From assembly GCF_964355755.1 (NCBI RefSeq), contig NC_092675.1, positions 20,164,912 through 20,228,911 of the forward strand: DNA of 64,000 nucleotides, in the 5' to 3' direction. The notes under the pieces are model-generated. The model did no database searches, was not told where the DNA came from, and saw only the letters and a list, made by a program, of their open reading frames with translations. The stretch comes from Antedon mediterranea. Taxonomy: Eukaryota; Echinodermata; Crinoidea; Comatulida; Antedonidae. The position numbers were made by a program, and so were the translations under genes. Within the stretch, counting starts at the first letter, position 1. The number at the start of each line of letters is the position of its first letter. Shown one piece after another: positions 25,875 through 38,216 of this stretch.

Positions 25875-26876
25875 GTTGTACAATGTTTGGTTTGTATTTT
25901 AGATTAAAACTGGTGTTTATCTCAAGCATATTATACCAAGAAATGTAAACTTCCGACTTTTCTTGGATTTTAAAAATATTATGGTGCTATTTTAGCAACA
26001 AAACTTGGCAGAAAAAAACGCAAATTATGCTAGCTTATTCCACAAGTTAGAAATGAAATTGGATCAAAATTGGGTTTTAAGATGAGTCATTGAAATTATT
26101 ATGGGCTAAAAACACACAAATATAATTTTGACCACAAAAAAAACATTCTACAAACAAACATGAAATCTAGAATTCATTACCTAAAAATCATGACCTAAAA
26201 ATTTTAATCATGATATTATCATGATGTCATCATGTAAACTTTAGGAACATAGTATATAGAACTCTTGTACTTTATTCATACTGAAATCAACTAAAACAAA
26301 GATTTCAAATTTCATACTAAAAACACTGCTCCAGAGTTACTCTTTACATTATAACTATATAATAATAATAATAATAATTTATTTGAAAGCTGCACTTTTG
26401 AAACTATTCATAAGTGTACTATATTAAGCACATTAACAATTCATGTAAAAGGATGTTTATATCATCAAAACTATTAAACATTAATCTAAATAATCTAAAA
26501 TAAATATATCTAAAAACAATTGCTATACCATTTAAGCATTTTATAATATATTCAATCTATTGTTTACTCTATCGAAACAAAATTGATAGTGCAGACAGAG
26601 CTTAAGAATTTATAAATATACTTTTCCTTGAAATGATTCTGATTAAAACTACATATGAGGGTATGTTTCAATTCATCCAGAATATAACATGTCTGTGCTA
26701 TATATTGATAGTATCCTATATTCACATTGCCTCGTCCTTTGAATGAGATGTAAAGCTGTTGATCCTGTATAAAGATATAAAAGTGAACTATTAGAAAAGA
26801 GTAAGGGATCGTCATTCCCCCACCCCCGGAGAATATACTGTATTACAAGGTTACCCAATATATAGAAGAAATTTTA

Positions 26877-27151
26877 GGGCGTGTGGTGCAGTGTGTTGGA
26901 TGCTGGGTTACCGATCGTGAGGTCGTGGTTCGAATCCAACTTTCGCCACATTGCTTGTATCCTTAGGCAAGGTACTTTACTTACATTTGCCTCTCTCCAC
27001 CCAGGTGTATTAAATGGGTACCTGGTTAGTTCAAGACACAACTAGCTGCAATTTGGGAGTATGTTTCCATACGTGTTTGACCTGGGTAATAATGCTTGTA
27101 AAGCGCCTTTGAGCATGATTACTCATAAGGGCGCTATATAAATGTGCTATG

Positions 27152-27213
<62 letters not shown>

Positions 27214-27214
27214 G
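26877..27214 (+). repeat. Complete tRNA-derived SINE with (TTA)n tail
   Basis: The tRNA-like head (26877-26948) has GTGGTGCAGTGTGTTGG as A-box region and B box GGTTCGAATCC. The body contains TTGCCTCTCTCCACCCAGGT and AATGGGTACCTGG, and the 3' end GGGCGCTATATAAATGTGCT runs into a (TTA)n tract at 27153-27214. This is the best-preserved SINE of the window and the reference for the interrupted copy in EFL1 intron 7. Confidence 0.85.
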
Positions 27215-27630
27215 AATATACTGTATTTGAATATTAAACCAAAACAAATAAATAGAAATTATTTGCTTTTTATCTAATCTGTCAATTGTTTTTAGATAAA
27301 TTATTTTTATAAAGAATATTTTTTTATTTAGAATTGAAGTATTGTGTTTCCAAAACAAAACAGAAAATCATTAGGGACGTAAGTTTACCATTGATCTAAC
27401 AGAGATTTAAACATTATTACATGCTAAGCCTTATCATCGGTGATTCTGGTCGTCTTTTCCAGTCAATACTCCTCCTTAGTACTACAAAGACTTGAAGAGT
27501 CATTGGCCAGGGCTTTAACAGTAATCAGAGGGCTTCAACACTAGTTATAATTACTCAACAATTTGGAAGAGAAGATTACTAGTCTACAAGCATTCCTTTG
27601 AGACATCAAAGTCTCATTATATCCTATGGC

Positions 27631-27872
27631 GGCGGTAGATGATGACTGGAAAATGACCTATGACCTAGTTATTAACTTGGCTAACAAAAGGTTAAGAATG
27701 ATGACCAACATGTAATAGCTGTATGTGAGTCTCTAATGTCTGCCCTTTTTTCCATTCATTTATGCCTTATGTTTTTCTTGTTCTTGTCTTCTTCTTAGGG
27801 CGGTAGATGATGACTGAAAAATGACCTATGGCCTAGTTATTAACTTGGCTAACAAAAGATTATGGATGATGA
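27631..27872 (+). repeat. 74-bp direct duplication
   Basis: 27631-27704 and 27799-27872 are direct copies with a few mismatches. Both contain GGCGGTAGATGATGACTG and CTAGTTATTAACTTGGC. They are 168 bases apart start to start. No function is apparent. Confidence 0.7.
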
Positions 27873-30800
27873 GCTAACATCACAATGTTAGTTTCTATAT
27901 GCGCTAATTTGTATTTTTACACTATTCATATCCATTTGTTTTTCTTATTTCGTTATGGTGATAGCTGTTCTGAAAATGATTACTGAAGTTGTTTTTTTCT
28001 TATTATTTTAAATGTTATTTTCCTTATCTATTCCAACCATTTTCTTATGCTTTTCTTTTCCTATCATTTTGTTGGGTTTTTTCTTCATTTCCTTTTTTAC
28101 CATTTCCCTATTCTATTGTTATCTTTTCCTATACTATATACTTTTCTATCTCATTCATATCTTTTTGCTATGATTTGCCTATGTGACTCTATAAGGTCTT
28201 TACTCTTTATCATTTTGCAATCCTAGGCTATAAACTGAGCATTTTAAATGTACAGTATTCATTTATTGTTTGGAAACAGAGGCCCCTTTGATATCTTCCT
28301 GTTCTACTTATTGAATAGCAGAAATAGACACTTCTTTTAATAATAATAATGAATATTCATAAGAACAAAAAAATAATTATTATTATTGTTCCCAAAGGCA
28401 TCGTCTGGCAAGGTTAATACAGCAGGTTTCTATGAAAAGACCCAATGGAAAACATAGAGCCCACTCATTTCCCCGATAAGTCAGATTTTCCGTTGAAAAG
28501 TCACATTATGTGATTTAGTCGTAAATTAGCTTACTATTAGTATTTCTGTGTTGGCAACTATTACGGTTTGACAGGCACGAAAGATAAGGCACAACTTTGA
28601 TGCTAAACAGCGAATTTCAACATTGTTTAAAGTTTAGTGACCAGTGAACTCGTATACAATAATTATTTACTGCTGTACGTTCATAGAACGGAGTATCATT
28701 GACAAATAATAAAGTTGTGTTCGCAAGCTTTTGTTACACTTGACATTTGAAGGGGAGCTTTATCATACTTGTACCAGACAGACAAATATGTTATATTTTA
28801 AATGTAGCCTTATCATAACAAGGAAGCATATGGCTTACTTAGATCCATAGTAAAGAAACTTAATGGGTATTTGGCCTGAAAACGTAAGACTCGGCCACTC
28901 AGGGGTGGAATGCCTTAAAATAATATTTAGATGCAGATGCCTACATACATCCTGCACAATATTTGAATTTGTCTTGCTTGTTTGAAAGTTATATTTTGTT
29001 TTCAAAAGTATAAGCTTGCTATACTACTTTTGTGTCTTGTGTTTCAATATTTGTGTGTATTTTCTGTTTGTTTTTGTTGTGTTACTGCATACAGTATATG
29101 TATGAAACATAATGTTGGAAAGAGTATTTTTTTTTTCTTTTTGGGACCTTGCCATTTTTAAAACTCAAAGAAATATATTACCATTTTTTTATAAACACTT
29201 CTTTCTTTTCCAGTCTGTATAATTTCATAAAATATTTGTTTTGAAAGAAATAAATGTTAACTTGAACTTGAACTAGACTTCCTGAGATTTTTTAGAAAAT
29301 TAAATTAAGCCATATCTTAATTATCATTGCAAATAATAAATACAGTAACCAAACGACCATGATTAACATTTTTTTATTGAAACAACACAACGCATCTATT
29401 TATTAATTATTAATTTATGTATTAAATAACAATTAACATAATTAAAGCAATTAGAGAAGCTATAAAGATGTACATGTTATATTACTGTATTATTACATAG
29501 TCAATGTTAAAAGTAGTAGTTTATTTGTCATAACATCTTTTAATGATTAAATTCTCCAAAAATGTTACCATTCAGCTGTAATTATTCTTACCAACATCTG
29601 TTATTGATCATAAGCTTGTTTCATAATTAATTCAGCCTATTTCAAGGATTTTGAAAGAAAATTTAATTAAACATGTTGCTGATCAACATAAAGGGTTTAA
29701 CTTACAAATATAGGACATGTAACAGATTCCCACTTTTATCTCTGATGAAATGTTGTTTAATTAAAAGTCTGCCCTGAAATTGTTTTTCTCTTTTCCTGAT
29801 TCTTTTGTCTTTTTGTTGTTTGACAATTTGCTTACTTTTTAATGAATTTTGTTTTTAAATTGTTATTGCGTAACTTCTAAGTACATTACTTAATTGAACA
29901 AGACTAGATGGCACGCTCGCTTCGCTCGCGTACCATCTAGGGGTGCTCACAGATGGTTCTCGAATACAGTAGAATCCACGGACGGGGACTTTTTTGGGAC
30001 ACTAAACAACAACGGAAGTGTCCCTCTAATTGGGGTATTCAGAAATAGAGACAACAAAACCAATACTGGATTCTGGACAATTAATTTATGTGGATTAAAG
30101 AAATTAGGGAGAAATGGAAATGTATGTACGGGAATTGGGCGGCACGTGGTGGTGGTGATGGAACCGCAGTAATAAAGTTGATTGTATTTATATATTATAA
30201 GAACCAAACTAAATAAATAGACCTAGACATTCTGCGAAATGGAAATCGGAAATTCAAGCTCCTATTCAGTGAAAAATTAAACTGTAGTCTACCTAAATAT
30301 TTAGGGCAAATCATCGGTTGTGGTGTTGAAATTCCTGTAAACATTTGTGTGAAACAAACTGGGTCGAATTTCTGTCATGAGTACTGATTTGTTGGCCTGT
30401 GATTTATGACGCCTAAGGGATCTATCTAGACTTATTTTTTAGAATAATGTACGTACCTGTCAGATACAATTGTCTTGTGTCGTATAATAAATAAGTACTG
30501 TACTGTAATAGTTACTGAAGTTACTATTACAATCTCGTCAATGAAAACACGAAAATGTATATGCACTTACTTATGAAAACGTATACAGTATTATACTCAG
30601 TTATTGAAACAGTAGGTTTAAAAAAGTTTCGTTTGTCTGTAAAATGATGTAATCAAGCTGTTTACATGAGTCTTAATTTATAAGCACATCAATAATAAAA
30701 TAGTTTATCTATCCTGTAATTGGCGAGATTATGGTCGCTGTTGAATGAAATAAAGCCAATCGGTATCATATTTGTACAGAAACGTTTTCGCGGCCGTATT

Positions 30801-31103
30801 ATCGTCAAGAACTACTGTAACTAAACTTACATAGAAAGTAGGGTATCATAAATTTGGCCTTAGCACTCGGGGGAGTGGCTAAGATGAAGTCCGTGGGACT
30901 ACTAAATATAAATTGTAATGAACCTCGAGGGACATAAATAGGAATATTTCATGTTTCATTATCAATGTATAATAAATGGAAACTGTTTACCGATTCAAAT
31001 AATAGAAATTGGTTTTTAACATTTTCCGAACCTATTGCAAGTTTATTCTCAAAGGGCCCATATATTTACCTACAGTACTTGTGTTAAACCAAACTCTGGC
31101 AGA

Positions 31104-31590
31104 CTGAGAGATTGGGATGTTCCATTCATCGCAAATCAATACATTTGTATAATTGTATATTAAATCTATCAAAATAGTATTTTTTAAAGAAAATCGGCCT
31201 GTCTTCAACATTATGATGGTGTACTCTAGCTGTTCAACCGGTTTTCAGCTATTAAAAACAATTATCGTAGGAGGAGATAGAGAAATGCGAAGCCTCCTCG
31301 CATTTTTTTGGCGGGTATTTTTCAAGATGGACATCCATTAGACAGTGTATACCACGATCGGAAAACACCCCTATTTGGGGCAAATCGTTGAACCTAAATT
31401 CGTTTTAATCGTCAATAACTAATTATCTAACTCAATTTAATTAGTAAACAGGGTTACATCAGGCGGTTAAAATCAGTACCGAAAGTACGAACCAACTTTA
31501 CATACCATCGAGTGAAAATTCTAGAAGTAAGGCGCGATTTACCAAATTTTGCCCTTACGTAAATTTATATATAGATTGTATGCGAGTGAT
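31104..31590. repeat. Inner inverted repeat, left arm
   Basis: This segment is the reverse complement of 35590-36084 with roughly 90% identity by eye. Shared landmarks include GGAATGTTCCATTCAT-like sequence, GGACATCCATTAGACAGTG, CCCCTATTTGGGGCAAATCG and CCTTACGTAAATTTATATAT. The 31153-31341 ORF inside is not conserved as coding sequence. Confidence 0.8.
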
Positions 31591-32149
31591 GCACAATATG
31601 ATTGAATTTTTTTAAAGTTTAGTACGTTGAAGTTTTGTTTTATATCTGGTTTAAACTTTTGGCAGGTTATGTGGTTAGAAATGAGCTTGTGCAAATTGAG
31701 TTTTTTTATTAGGTCCACAAGGCATACATGTTAAAATATCTTATTTTGATGGGTTCCAGTTTTTTTTTAGTAATTTATTGTAGAAATAGTAGTGCAATGA
31801 TTTAAGTGGTACAAACTAATATTAATTGAAACAGTTAAATTGAAAGTTCCTTGGAACCTAGACTGTTGACCAGACGATTGCTAAACAATTAAATCCTCAT
31901 TGAGAGGAAACATAGAAACTTTGGTCAAAACTTGAGACATACTTACGTATGACTACTACGCCCATATGTTAATAACTGATGCTTAACATAGTGTAATGTC
32001 TAAATTATGTAGGGATTTGGTTCAAGGAAGGAAGTGAGTTTTCCACCTGACCACATCATTTCAAACTTGGTTGTCGACAAACATTTTTTAATGCATTATG
32101 GAAAATATTTATATAGAAAAATGTTGGCTTGTTTTGAATGTATATGCAC

Positions 32150-33190
32150 TATATCATCATCTTATAGTGCCATGAGACCACATTATGTCAAAAAATAAAA
32201 TTGTTGAAATTTGGTCAGGGATTGTTTTGCAAAATCACACAAATTTCAACCTTTTTATTAACATAAAATGGTCCTATGGCACTATAAGATCATGATATGG
32301 CAATATACGTGCACATATTAGTCCATGTTAATTGGATTTAAAAAAGGTCGAAATTTTGGTAATTTTTTTCCAAAAATTCCTGTACATGGTTTTTCACGAA
32401 AAAAATTACCAAATTTTTGACATTTTATTTTTTCACATAAAGTTGTACAATGACACTATAAGATGATGATATAGCATTATACGTGCACATATATCAATAT
32501 TAGTGCATATTAAGTGGATTTAAAAAAGGTTCGAAATTGTGGTAATTTTTCAAAAAATCCCTGTACTATAGCACATGGATTTTCACGAAAAAACTACCAA
32601 GTTTTGACCTTTTTATTTTCAGCATAAAGTGGTCCCATGGCATTATAAGATGATGATATGGCATTATACGTACACATACATATAACAATATTAGTGACTA
32701 TTATTAAGTGGATTTAAAAAAGGTCGAAATTTGGGTGATTTTTCAAAAAATCCCTGTACTATACAGGGATTTTCTAGAAAAATTACCAAATTTTGACCTT
32801 TTTATTTTTCGACATAAAGTGGTCCATGACAATATAAGATGATGATATAGCATTATACGTGCACATATAGAAATATTAGTGCATATTAAGTGGATTTAAA
32901 AAAGGTAAAAATATGGGTAATTTTTCCCAAAAATGCCTGTACTATACAGGGATTTTTTTAAAAATGACCAAATTTTGACCTTTTTATTTTTCGACATAAA
33001 GTGGTCCCACGACAATATAAGAAAATGATTTGCCATTATACGTGCACATATAGCAATATTAGTGCATATTAATTGGATTTTATATGTATAACATATAATG
33101 CCATATCATCAGTGTCATGGGACCACTTTATGTCAAAAAATAAAAAGGTTAAAGTTTGGTAATTTTTTAATAAAATCCCTGTACTCGGGG
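32150..33190. repeat. Satellite of about 180-bp monomers, each a hairpin
   Basis: Five units are marked by CGTGCACATAT-type blocks near 32310, 32488, 32668, 32861 and 33041, a spacing of 178-193 bases. Within a monomer, AAAAAGGTCGAAATTTGG pairs with CCAAATTTTGACCTTTTT, centred on CTGTACTATACAG. Inverted partial units close both ends (ATGGGACCACTTTATGTC-type blocks at 32180 and 33117), so the array is also symmetrical overall. Confidence 0.8.
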
Positions 33191-33948
33191 AAACACATAT
33201 GAAATGTCTCTTGTATATTAAATATAAGTTATTTTCACATTCAGTACACACCCATATAGCAATTGTACAACAGACATACGGACAGGAAGGAACGCATTCA
33301 ACCTCAAGGTAAATATAACATATCTAATTAAAGCTACTACGAGGTAAAATCTAATAACATATGAACTTTTTTTGAAGGAGACAATTAACGATATGAATAT
33401 TATGTAATTAATTTATCCTTCACTAAATAAGATGACTATGATAATCTGATTGAGATTATACGTTGCACAACGGGGAAGTAGTTTCAATCCGCTTTGACTG
33501 TCTGTCAACGAAATGGATGCTTATTTTAAAAATATTCTCTAGTCTATGTATAATCGGAACAAATGCATCAAATGAGTCATGGGGAAGGATTAATTTAGAT
33601 AAACTTCAGTAAAATAAGTAATCCATAAAAAGAAAATAAAGTTTTTAAAATGTAGTGACTTTAGTATAACCATACCCCCCTCCCCTTCTTTCCCTTACCA
33701 TACTGTATTTGAACATACCGCCTGGAGGGTTGAGGAAAATTTGTGATTTCATTTAGAATGGAATTTACCAAAGTCTTCTGTCCAACTTTAGCCTAAATTA
33801 GTGGATGGAGTTATATACATTTAAGCATGGAATTGTAATTCATAATGTATATTCTTGCGATATACATTCAACATAAACAAAAAGTGACATATTAGACTCT
33901 TTAGTACTCTATTATTTGATGGATGATTTCAAATGTTAAGTATAGCAT

Positions 33949-33980
33949 AGAGATATTATAGTGAACACTATAATATCTCT
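33949..33980. repeat. Perfect 15-bp-arm palindrome
   Basis: AGAGATATTATAGTG at 33949-33963 and its exact inverse at 33966-33980 are separated by AA. It lies inside the 7-kb element. No function is suggested. Confidence 0.75.
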
Positions 33981-34130
33981 TTGAGTATAATGACATCAAC
34001 AAAGTTTGCCTGATAACATTTACCATTCAAACAAACAAAATACAGGATGTGTATATAAACTCACCACATACAGGTCTACTACTTCTTTGAGAAATATTTA
34101 GTCACAAAAAAACAAAATTTCAATGTTATA

Positions 34131-34160
34131 CCAGGGAAGAGTGAAATTACTCTTTCCTGG
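34131..34160. repeat. Inverted repeat related to 12614-12652
   Basis: CCAGGGAAGAGT pairs with ACTCTTTCCTGG, one mismatch, around a six-base loop. The arm sequence is the same as in EFL1 intron 3, so these are two members of one short fold-back family. Confidence 0.6.
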
Positions 34161-34799
34161 TTAATACTAATTTTGTGTAATCATTACAGTCAACAATATT
34201 CAGGGGATTCCATTTATTCATTCATTTCTTTATTTCGGATAGTACATCCATATACAAATCAAACAAAAAAAAAAACAAGAAGAGAAACAATTACACTAGA
34301 AAATTAACAATATCAGAAACTTCCACAAAAACTAACCTACAATATCCTAAAAAACCAATTTGCACCAACGCTGATGTGGGTTAGATTATTAAAGTATTAT
34401 TAAGAAGACACTTTTAGTTTCCAAAGTTTCCTTAATTTAATAGGTGTTCTACTAAGTAAAATACAATACATTTATACAAAATATATAACAATTAAAAAAG
34501 GTTAGAGAAGGTTTACTTCCTGTCAATTTTATTTTTTTTTAAATGATATAAAAGAATAAGATTTTTTAACTAAGGGACCCTTTGTAAATATCAACAAAAA
34601 ACCCCAAATCTTCAAACTTAGCCTTTTAAAAATGCATTCACCTCTTTGAATGGTGCTTTTAAAACCAATTTAATAACAACAATTCTTCTTATTGCAATAA
34701 AAAGAAACAGACCTCCAATTTACCCTTTGGATGTACAATACCCCATACATAAAGCACTTTATAGATTAACAGAACTGGACATATTTAAGAAAACTCAAC

Positions 34800-34868
34800 A
34801 GCCGTGACTGCTAAAAGTTTGTGTCATGGTCGACACAAGATACTGAGTTAAAATCCTGACCCTATCAT
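34800..34868 (+). repeat. Possible degenerate tRNA-derived SINE head
   Basis: GTGACTGCTAAAAGTTTGTG followed by GAGTTAAAATCCTGACC has A-box/B-box-like spacing, but both boxes are degraded. It lies inside the 7-kb element. Only a weak call. Confidence 0.3.
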
Positions 34869-35340
34869 AAAAGTGATAAAAATCAATAAACTTTAATAGC
34901 ATCCTTTTGTTAAAAGTTGTGCCACTCACGTGTAATGGTGATGCAAGAATGCAAAAAGAAAAGAAATACAAAAACTATTTATAATATAAAATGAGCAAAT
35001 AAACTTATAAAATTAACAAATTATACCATAAAATAAAAAACAGCACCTTTATTCAAATACAAGAAAGTACTAAGTATTTATATATTTTGTTAACATTTTG
35101 TATCAATTGCAAAAATCACCAAAAAAGAATTACATTCACAACAGCATCGAACATTGAAACACGAGTCAATGCAAAGGTAGTAAAATAGACATGAAAACAT
35201 AAAATACCAAAATCTATATAAAATATCATCATTAAAATAAAAACGATTGTGAGTACCTAAATCAACACCAGTACATACTAATTAAGTTAAATAACATTCA
35301 TTTTTCAATTATGATATTATTGTTAAAGTTCAACAAACTA

Positions 35341-35565
35341 TTACTATCAAACTAGTTTGACAAAAAAAGTGTGATATGTACCCAAATATGGTAGTGATAT
35401 GCCCAAATATGGTAGTGATATGCCCAAATATGGTAGTGATATGCCCAAATATGGTAGTGATATGCCCAAATATGGTAGTGATATGCCCAAATATGGTAGT
35501 GGTATCATGTTCATATATAGCATTTGTTTGTCACTTTGATACTGTAGTGTAGACAGAGCTTAAGA
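35341..35565. mobile_element. MITE copy E with an expanded 21-bp array
   Basis: The ends CTATCAAACTAGTTTGAC and AGTGTAGACAGAGCTTAAG belong to the TCTACACTATCAAA family. The single CCCAAATATGGTAGTGATAT block of other copies is here repeated six times at exact 21-base spacing (starts 35381, 35402, 35423, 35444, 35465, 35486). It abuts the inner right arm of the 7-kb element. Confidence 0.85.
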
Positions 35566-35589
35566 ATCTGTCTTCTTTGCAGAAATAGT

Positions 35590-36084
35590 TGAAAGAGCAT
35601 ATCTATATATAAATTTACGTAAGGGCAAAATTCGGTAAATCTCGGTTTATTTCTAGAATTTCTACTCGATGGTATATAAAGTTGGTTCATACTTTCGGTA
35701 CTGATTTTAACCATCTGATGTAACCCTGTTTACTAATTAAATTGAGTTAGGTAATTAGTTATTGATGATTAAAACGAATTTAGGTTCAACGATTTGCCCC
35801 AAATAGGGGTGTTTTCCGATCGTGGTATACACTGTCTAATGGATGTCCATCTTGAAAAATACCCGCCACAAAAATACGAGGAGGCTTCGCATTTTCCTAT
35901 CTCCTCCTACGATAATTGTTTTTAATAGCTGAAAACTGGTTGAACAGCTAGAGTACAGCATCATAATGTTGAAGACAGGCCGATTTTCTTAAAAAAATAC
36001 TATTTTGATAGATTTAATATACGATTATACAAATGTATTGATTTGCAATGAATGGAACATTCCAATCTCTGTTTCACAAGTGTC
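35590..36084. repeat. Inner inverted repeat, right arm
   Basis: Reverse complement of 31104-31590. A shorter degenerate piece of the same sequence recurs in direct orientation at about 36420-36500 (TTGACGATTAAATCGAATTT then CCCCGAATAGAGGTGG), so the right side carries one and a half copies. Confidence 0.8.
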
Positions 36085-37718
36085 TATTCCCTCAGGCGTC
36101 GTAAAGGCAAGTACAGTACTGTATACTCGAAATTCGATCCATTTTTGTTTTCAATCTGTGCTGCAGAGGTTGGATATAATTTTTTTTTAAACAGATAATG
36201 AGCTAGCGTTTTCAGTCGCCGTATATTATGTACAAATCTTTATTATTGCAGTTAAACCACCCACATCATCACCTTTCCCTCACTGGCATGAGTAGCGTTG
36301 TAAAACCAGTAGAGAATAGGCCTACGGTACATCACATGCCCTAAACGCAGAACAACTTTGGTGGGTAGGGTAGGAACCAACTTAAGTATGAATTGGCTCT
36401 AAGAAACAATTGAAAACCATTAGGCCTACTAATTAAGTTGAGTTAGATAATTTAATATTTATTGACGATTAAATCGAATTTATGATTTTCCCCGAATAGA
36501 GGTGGTTTTCACAAATTGTTTTACATTATATTATAAACATATACACGTCGTAGTGATGTATCGTTACATGTGCTGTACTATTTCAATCGACTAGGACGGT
36601 GATAGTTTCAACAAAGTATTACATCGCAATGTTTTACTGTGTTTAGTGGTATATTATTTGTAAAACATGAAAGCAATTAATATTTCGTTACTAAATGGAT
36701 AAAGAATATATTTTAACATTGTTCCTCTTTGCACCCATCCTCTTCCCCATCCCTCAACCCTGTCTATTTATTCGTTCCTGTACACGACATGTAATATTAT
36801 TGTCCTGCGGTACGTACATTTGAAATCGCCAGTTTTTTAACGCTGAAATTATTATGTATTCGAGAACCATCTGTGGGCACGACCTAGATGGTACGCGAGC
36901 GAAGCGAGCGTACCATTTAGTATTTATAATTGAGATAATCAGACTCTAAATGCGAAAGGCCTTTTTACAGACTCTTTTAGGGTTTTTTCCATCCTGTAAT
37001 TCCAGCCAATTACTTGTTGTTGAATGTGTTAAAATAAAAAAGAAATGTCCATCATCATCATCAACAGTACTTAATAGCAATATAATTTCCACTAATGCAT
37101 TTCCTATTTAATAGTTGTTAAAATTATAAATGAAAAGTGGTGAACCCTAAACTTTCATGGACAAACCACACTTAAAAACTTTAAAACCTTTTAATGAAGG
37201 AAGACAATTCAGTTTAGTATTCAATGAATTGAGTAGGATTAACTGTGTATTTAACAATTGACAAATTTGTCAAAAGAAAATCACTATATGAAGCATGCAG
37301 TACCATTACAAATGAACTGAATGAATACATCAGCTTGTAACCAACATTATTTACAATATATAGTGGCTTTCCATCAGATCATCTAATCATCAGGGAGGAG
37401 AAGGGGAGAGCGCTGAACTGGTTTCCCCCCCCCCCCCCTTCTTCATGGATCCACCTTCCAACTCCCCCTTTTAAAATAAGTTAAAAGTGACTTATAGTTT
37501 GCTCTTAAATGTTTCTTATTTCAACTATAATATGCAGCTGATAGACATTCATATCCTTCAACAAGACCTCTTATACCTTGGCCCCATCCATGATGGAAAT
37601 GAGGTATAGTGCACTGTGTTTCCTCCATTTTCTTATATCTTAGCCTCAGAAAGGTCAGGTACTGTAGGCCTAGATTGACTATTGAATTTATTACAAAACA
37701 TTATTATATCTAAATATC

Positions 37719-37823
37719 TGTCTACACTACACTACAAAATGTCATGATGTCATATCACTACCATATTTGGGGTTATCACATTTTTTTGTCAAACTAGTTT
37801 GATAGTGTAGACAGAGCTTGAGA
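37719..37823. mobile_element. MITE, TCTACACTATCAAA family, copy F
   Basis: Begins ATCTGTCTACACTACAC and ends AGTTTGATAGTGTAGACAG followed by AGCTTGAG. The interior has CATATCACTACCATATTTGG in the inverse orientation to other copies. Non-coding, between the 7-kb element and the minus-strand exons. Confidence 0.75.
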
Positions 37824-37980
37824 CATCGTAAAAATGGTCTATAAATTCAGGGGTTGATCCAAAGGGGAAGCCATTGGGTGGAGCGCTTCCCTATTTTAAC
37901 AGCTAAAAATAACATTAACTTTTTGATATTATTAATAAATTGTTAGCTGATCCCCTGTTTAAAAAATCATAGATCCGTCT

Positions 37981-38216
37981 CTAAAATTCATTGAAATACG
38001 AGAAAGCATCTTTAGCAGTAGCCCCCAGACTGCTCAGTAGGGGTGCTCTGTGGGGTGCTATACCCATATCATACTCACTGAAATCAATGTTTTGTTCAGC
38101 CATGACATGTGACAGGATGTAGTCCAATTCCCTCCTGATTTTTGTGCAAAACACCTGAGCATGGGGACAAATATAATGGTTCTCATGTAACATGATAGAC
38201 AACTCAAACCAGATTT
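37981..38216 (-). CDS. Possible terminal coding exon, unknown protein
   Basis: A minus-strand frame of about 75 codons ends in TAG at 37983-37981. The translation has normal composition (LHENHYICPHAQVFC..., RRELDYILSHV..., ending SYFNEF) and resembles no family I recognise. Its upstream AG candidates do not join the 39439 donor convincingly: the best acceptor (TTTTGAAAG) needs a different phase, and TTTGAG fits the phase but is weak. It could be the last exon of the gene starting at 39714 if a middle exon was missed, or chance. Confidence 0.25.

Larger units (their letters stand above)
25875..29902. other. Gene-free spacer downstream of EFL1
   Basis: No coding exon is supported. It begins with the EFL1 3' UTR (AATAAA overlaps the stop codon at 25866-25871; another AATAAA lies near 26499). 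It then holds a MITE end at 26580-26608 (GATAGTGCAGACAGAGCTTA), the complete SINE at 26877-27214, a 74-bp direct duplication, and pyrimidine-rich low-complexity sequence at about 27980-28190. Confidence 0.55.
29903..36921. mobile_element. 7-kb non-coding inverted-repeat (fold-back) element
   Basis: Each end is a 37-base palindrome: 29904-29940 and 36884-36920, built on GATGGTACGC with a GAGCGAAGCGAGC core. The two ends are inverted to each other for about 65 bases, through AGATGGTTCTCGAATACA. Inside, 31104-31590 and 35590-36084 are a second inverted pair. Between these lie a hairpin satellite (32150-33190) and a MITE with a 21-bp array (35341-35565). No ORF over about 100 codons and no transposase were seen, so it would be non-autonomous. 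Target duplications were not identified. The family is unknown; a Foldback/Galileo-like or Helitron-related origin is possible. Confidence 0.65.

Noticed and set aside
27989-28186. 65-codon plus-strand ORF rich in Phe, Ser and Tyr
   Set aside because: It is the translation of a pyrimidine-rich low-complexity tract; no splice context or family resemblance. The same applies to 48468-48710.
29894-30172. 92-codon ORF across the left end of the 7-kb element
   Set aside because: It starts in the flank, crosses the terminal hairpin, and its product resembles no transposase or other protein.
32150-33190. CRISPR array
   Set aside because: The repeats are about 180 bp, diverged and self-complementary, without unique spacers; the host is a eukaryote.
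29903-36921. Canonical Helitron
   Set aside because: A terminal hairpin exists, but hairpins cap both ends as inverted repeats and no TC...CTRR termini or Rep/helicase ORF is seen.
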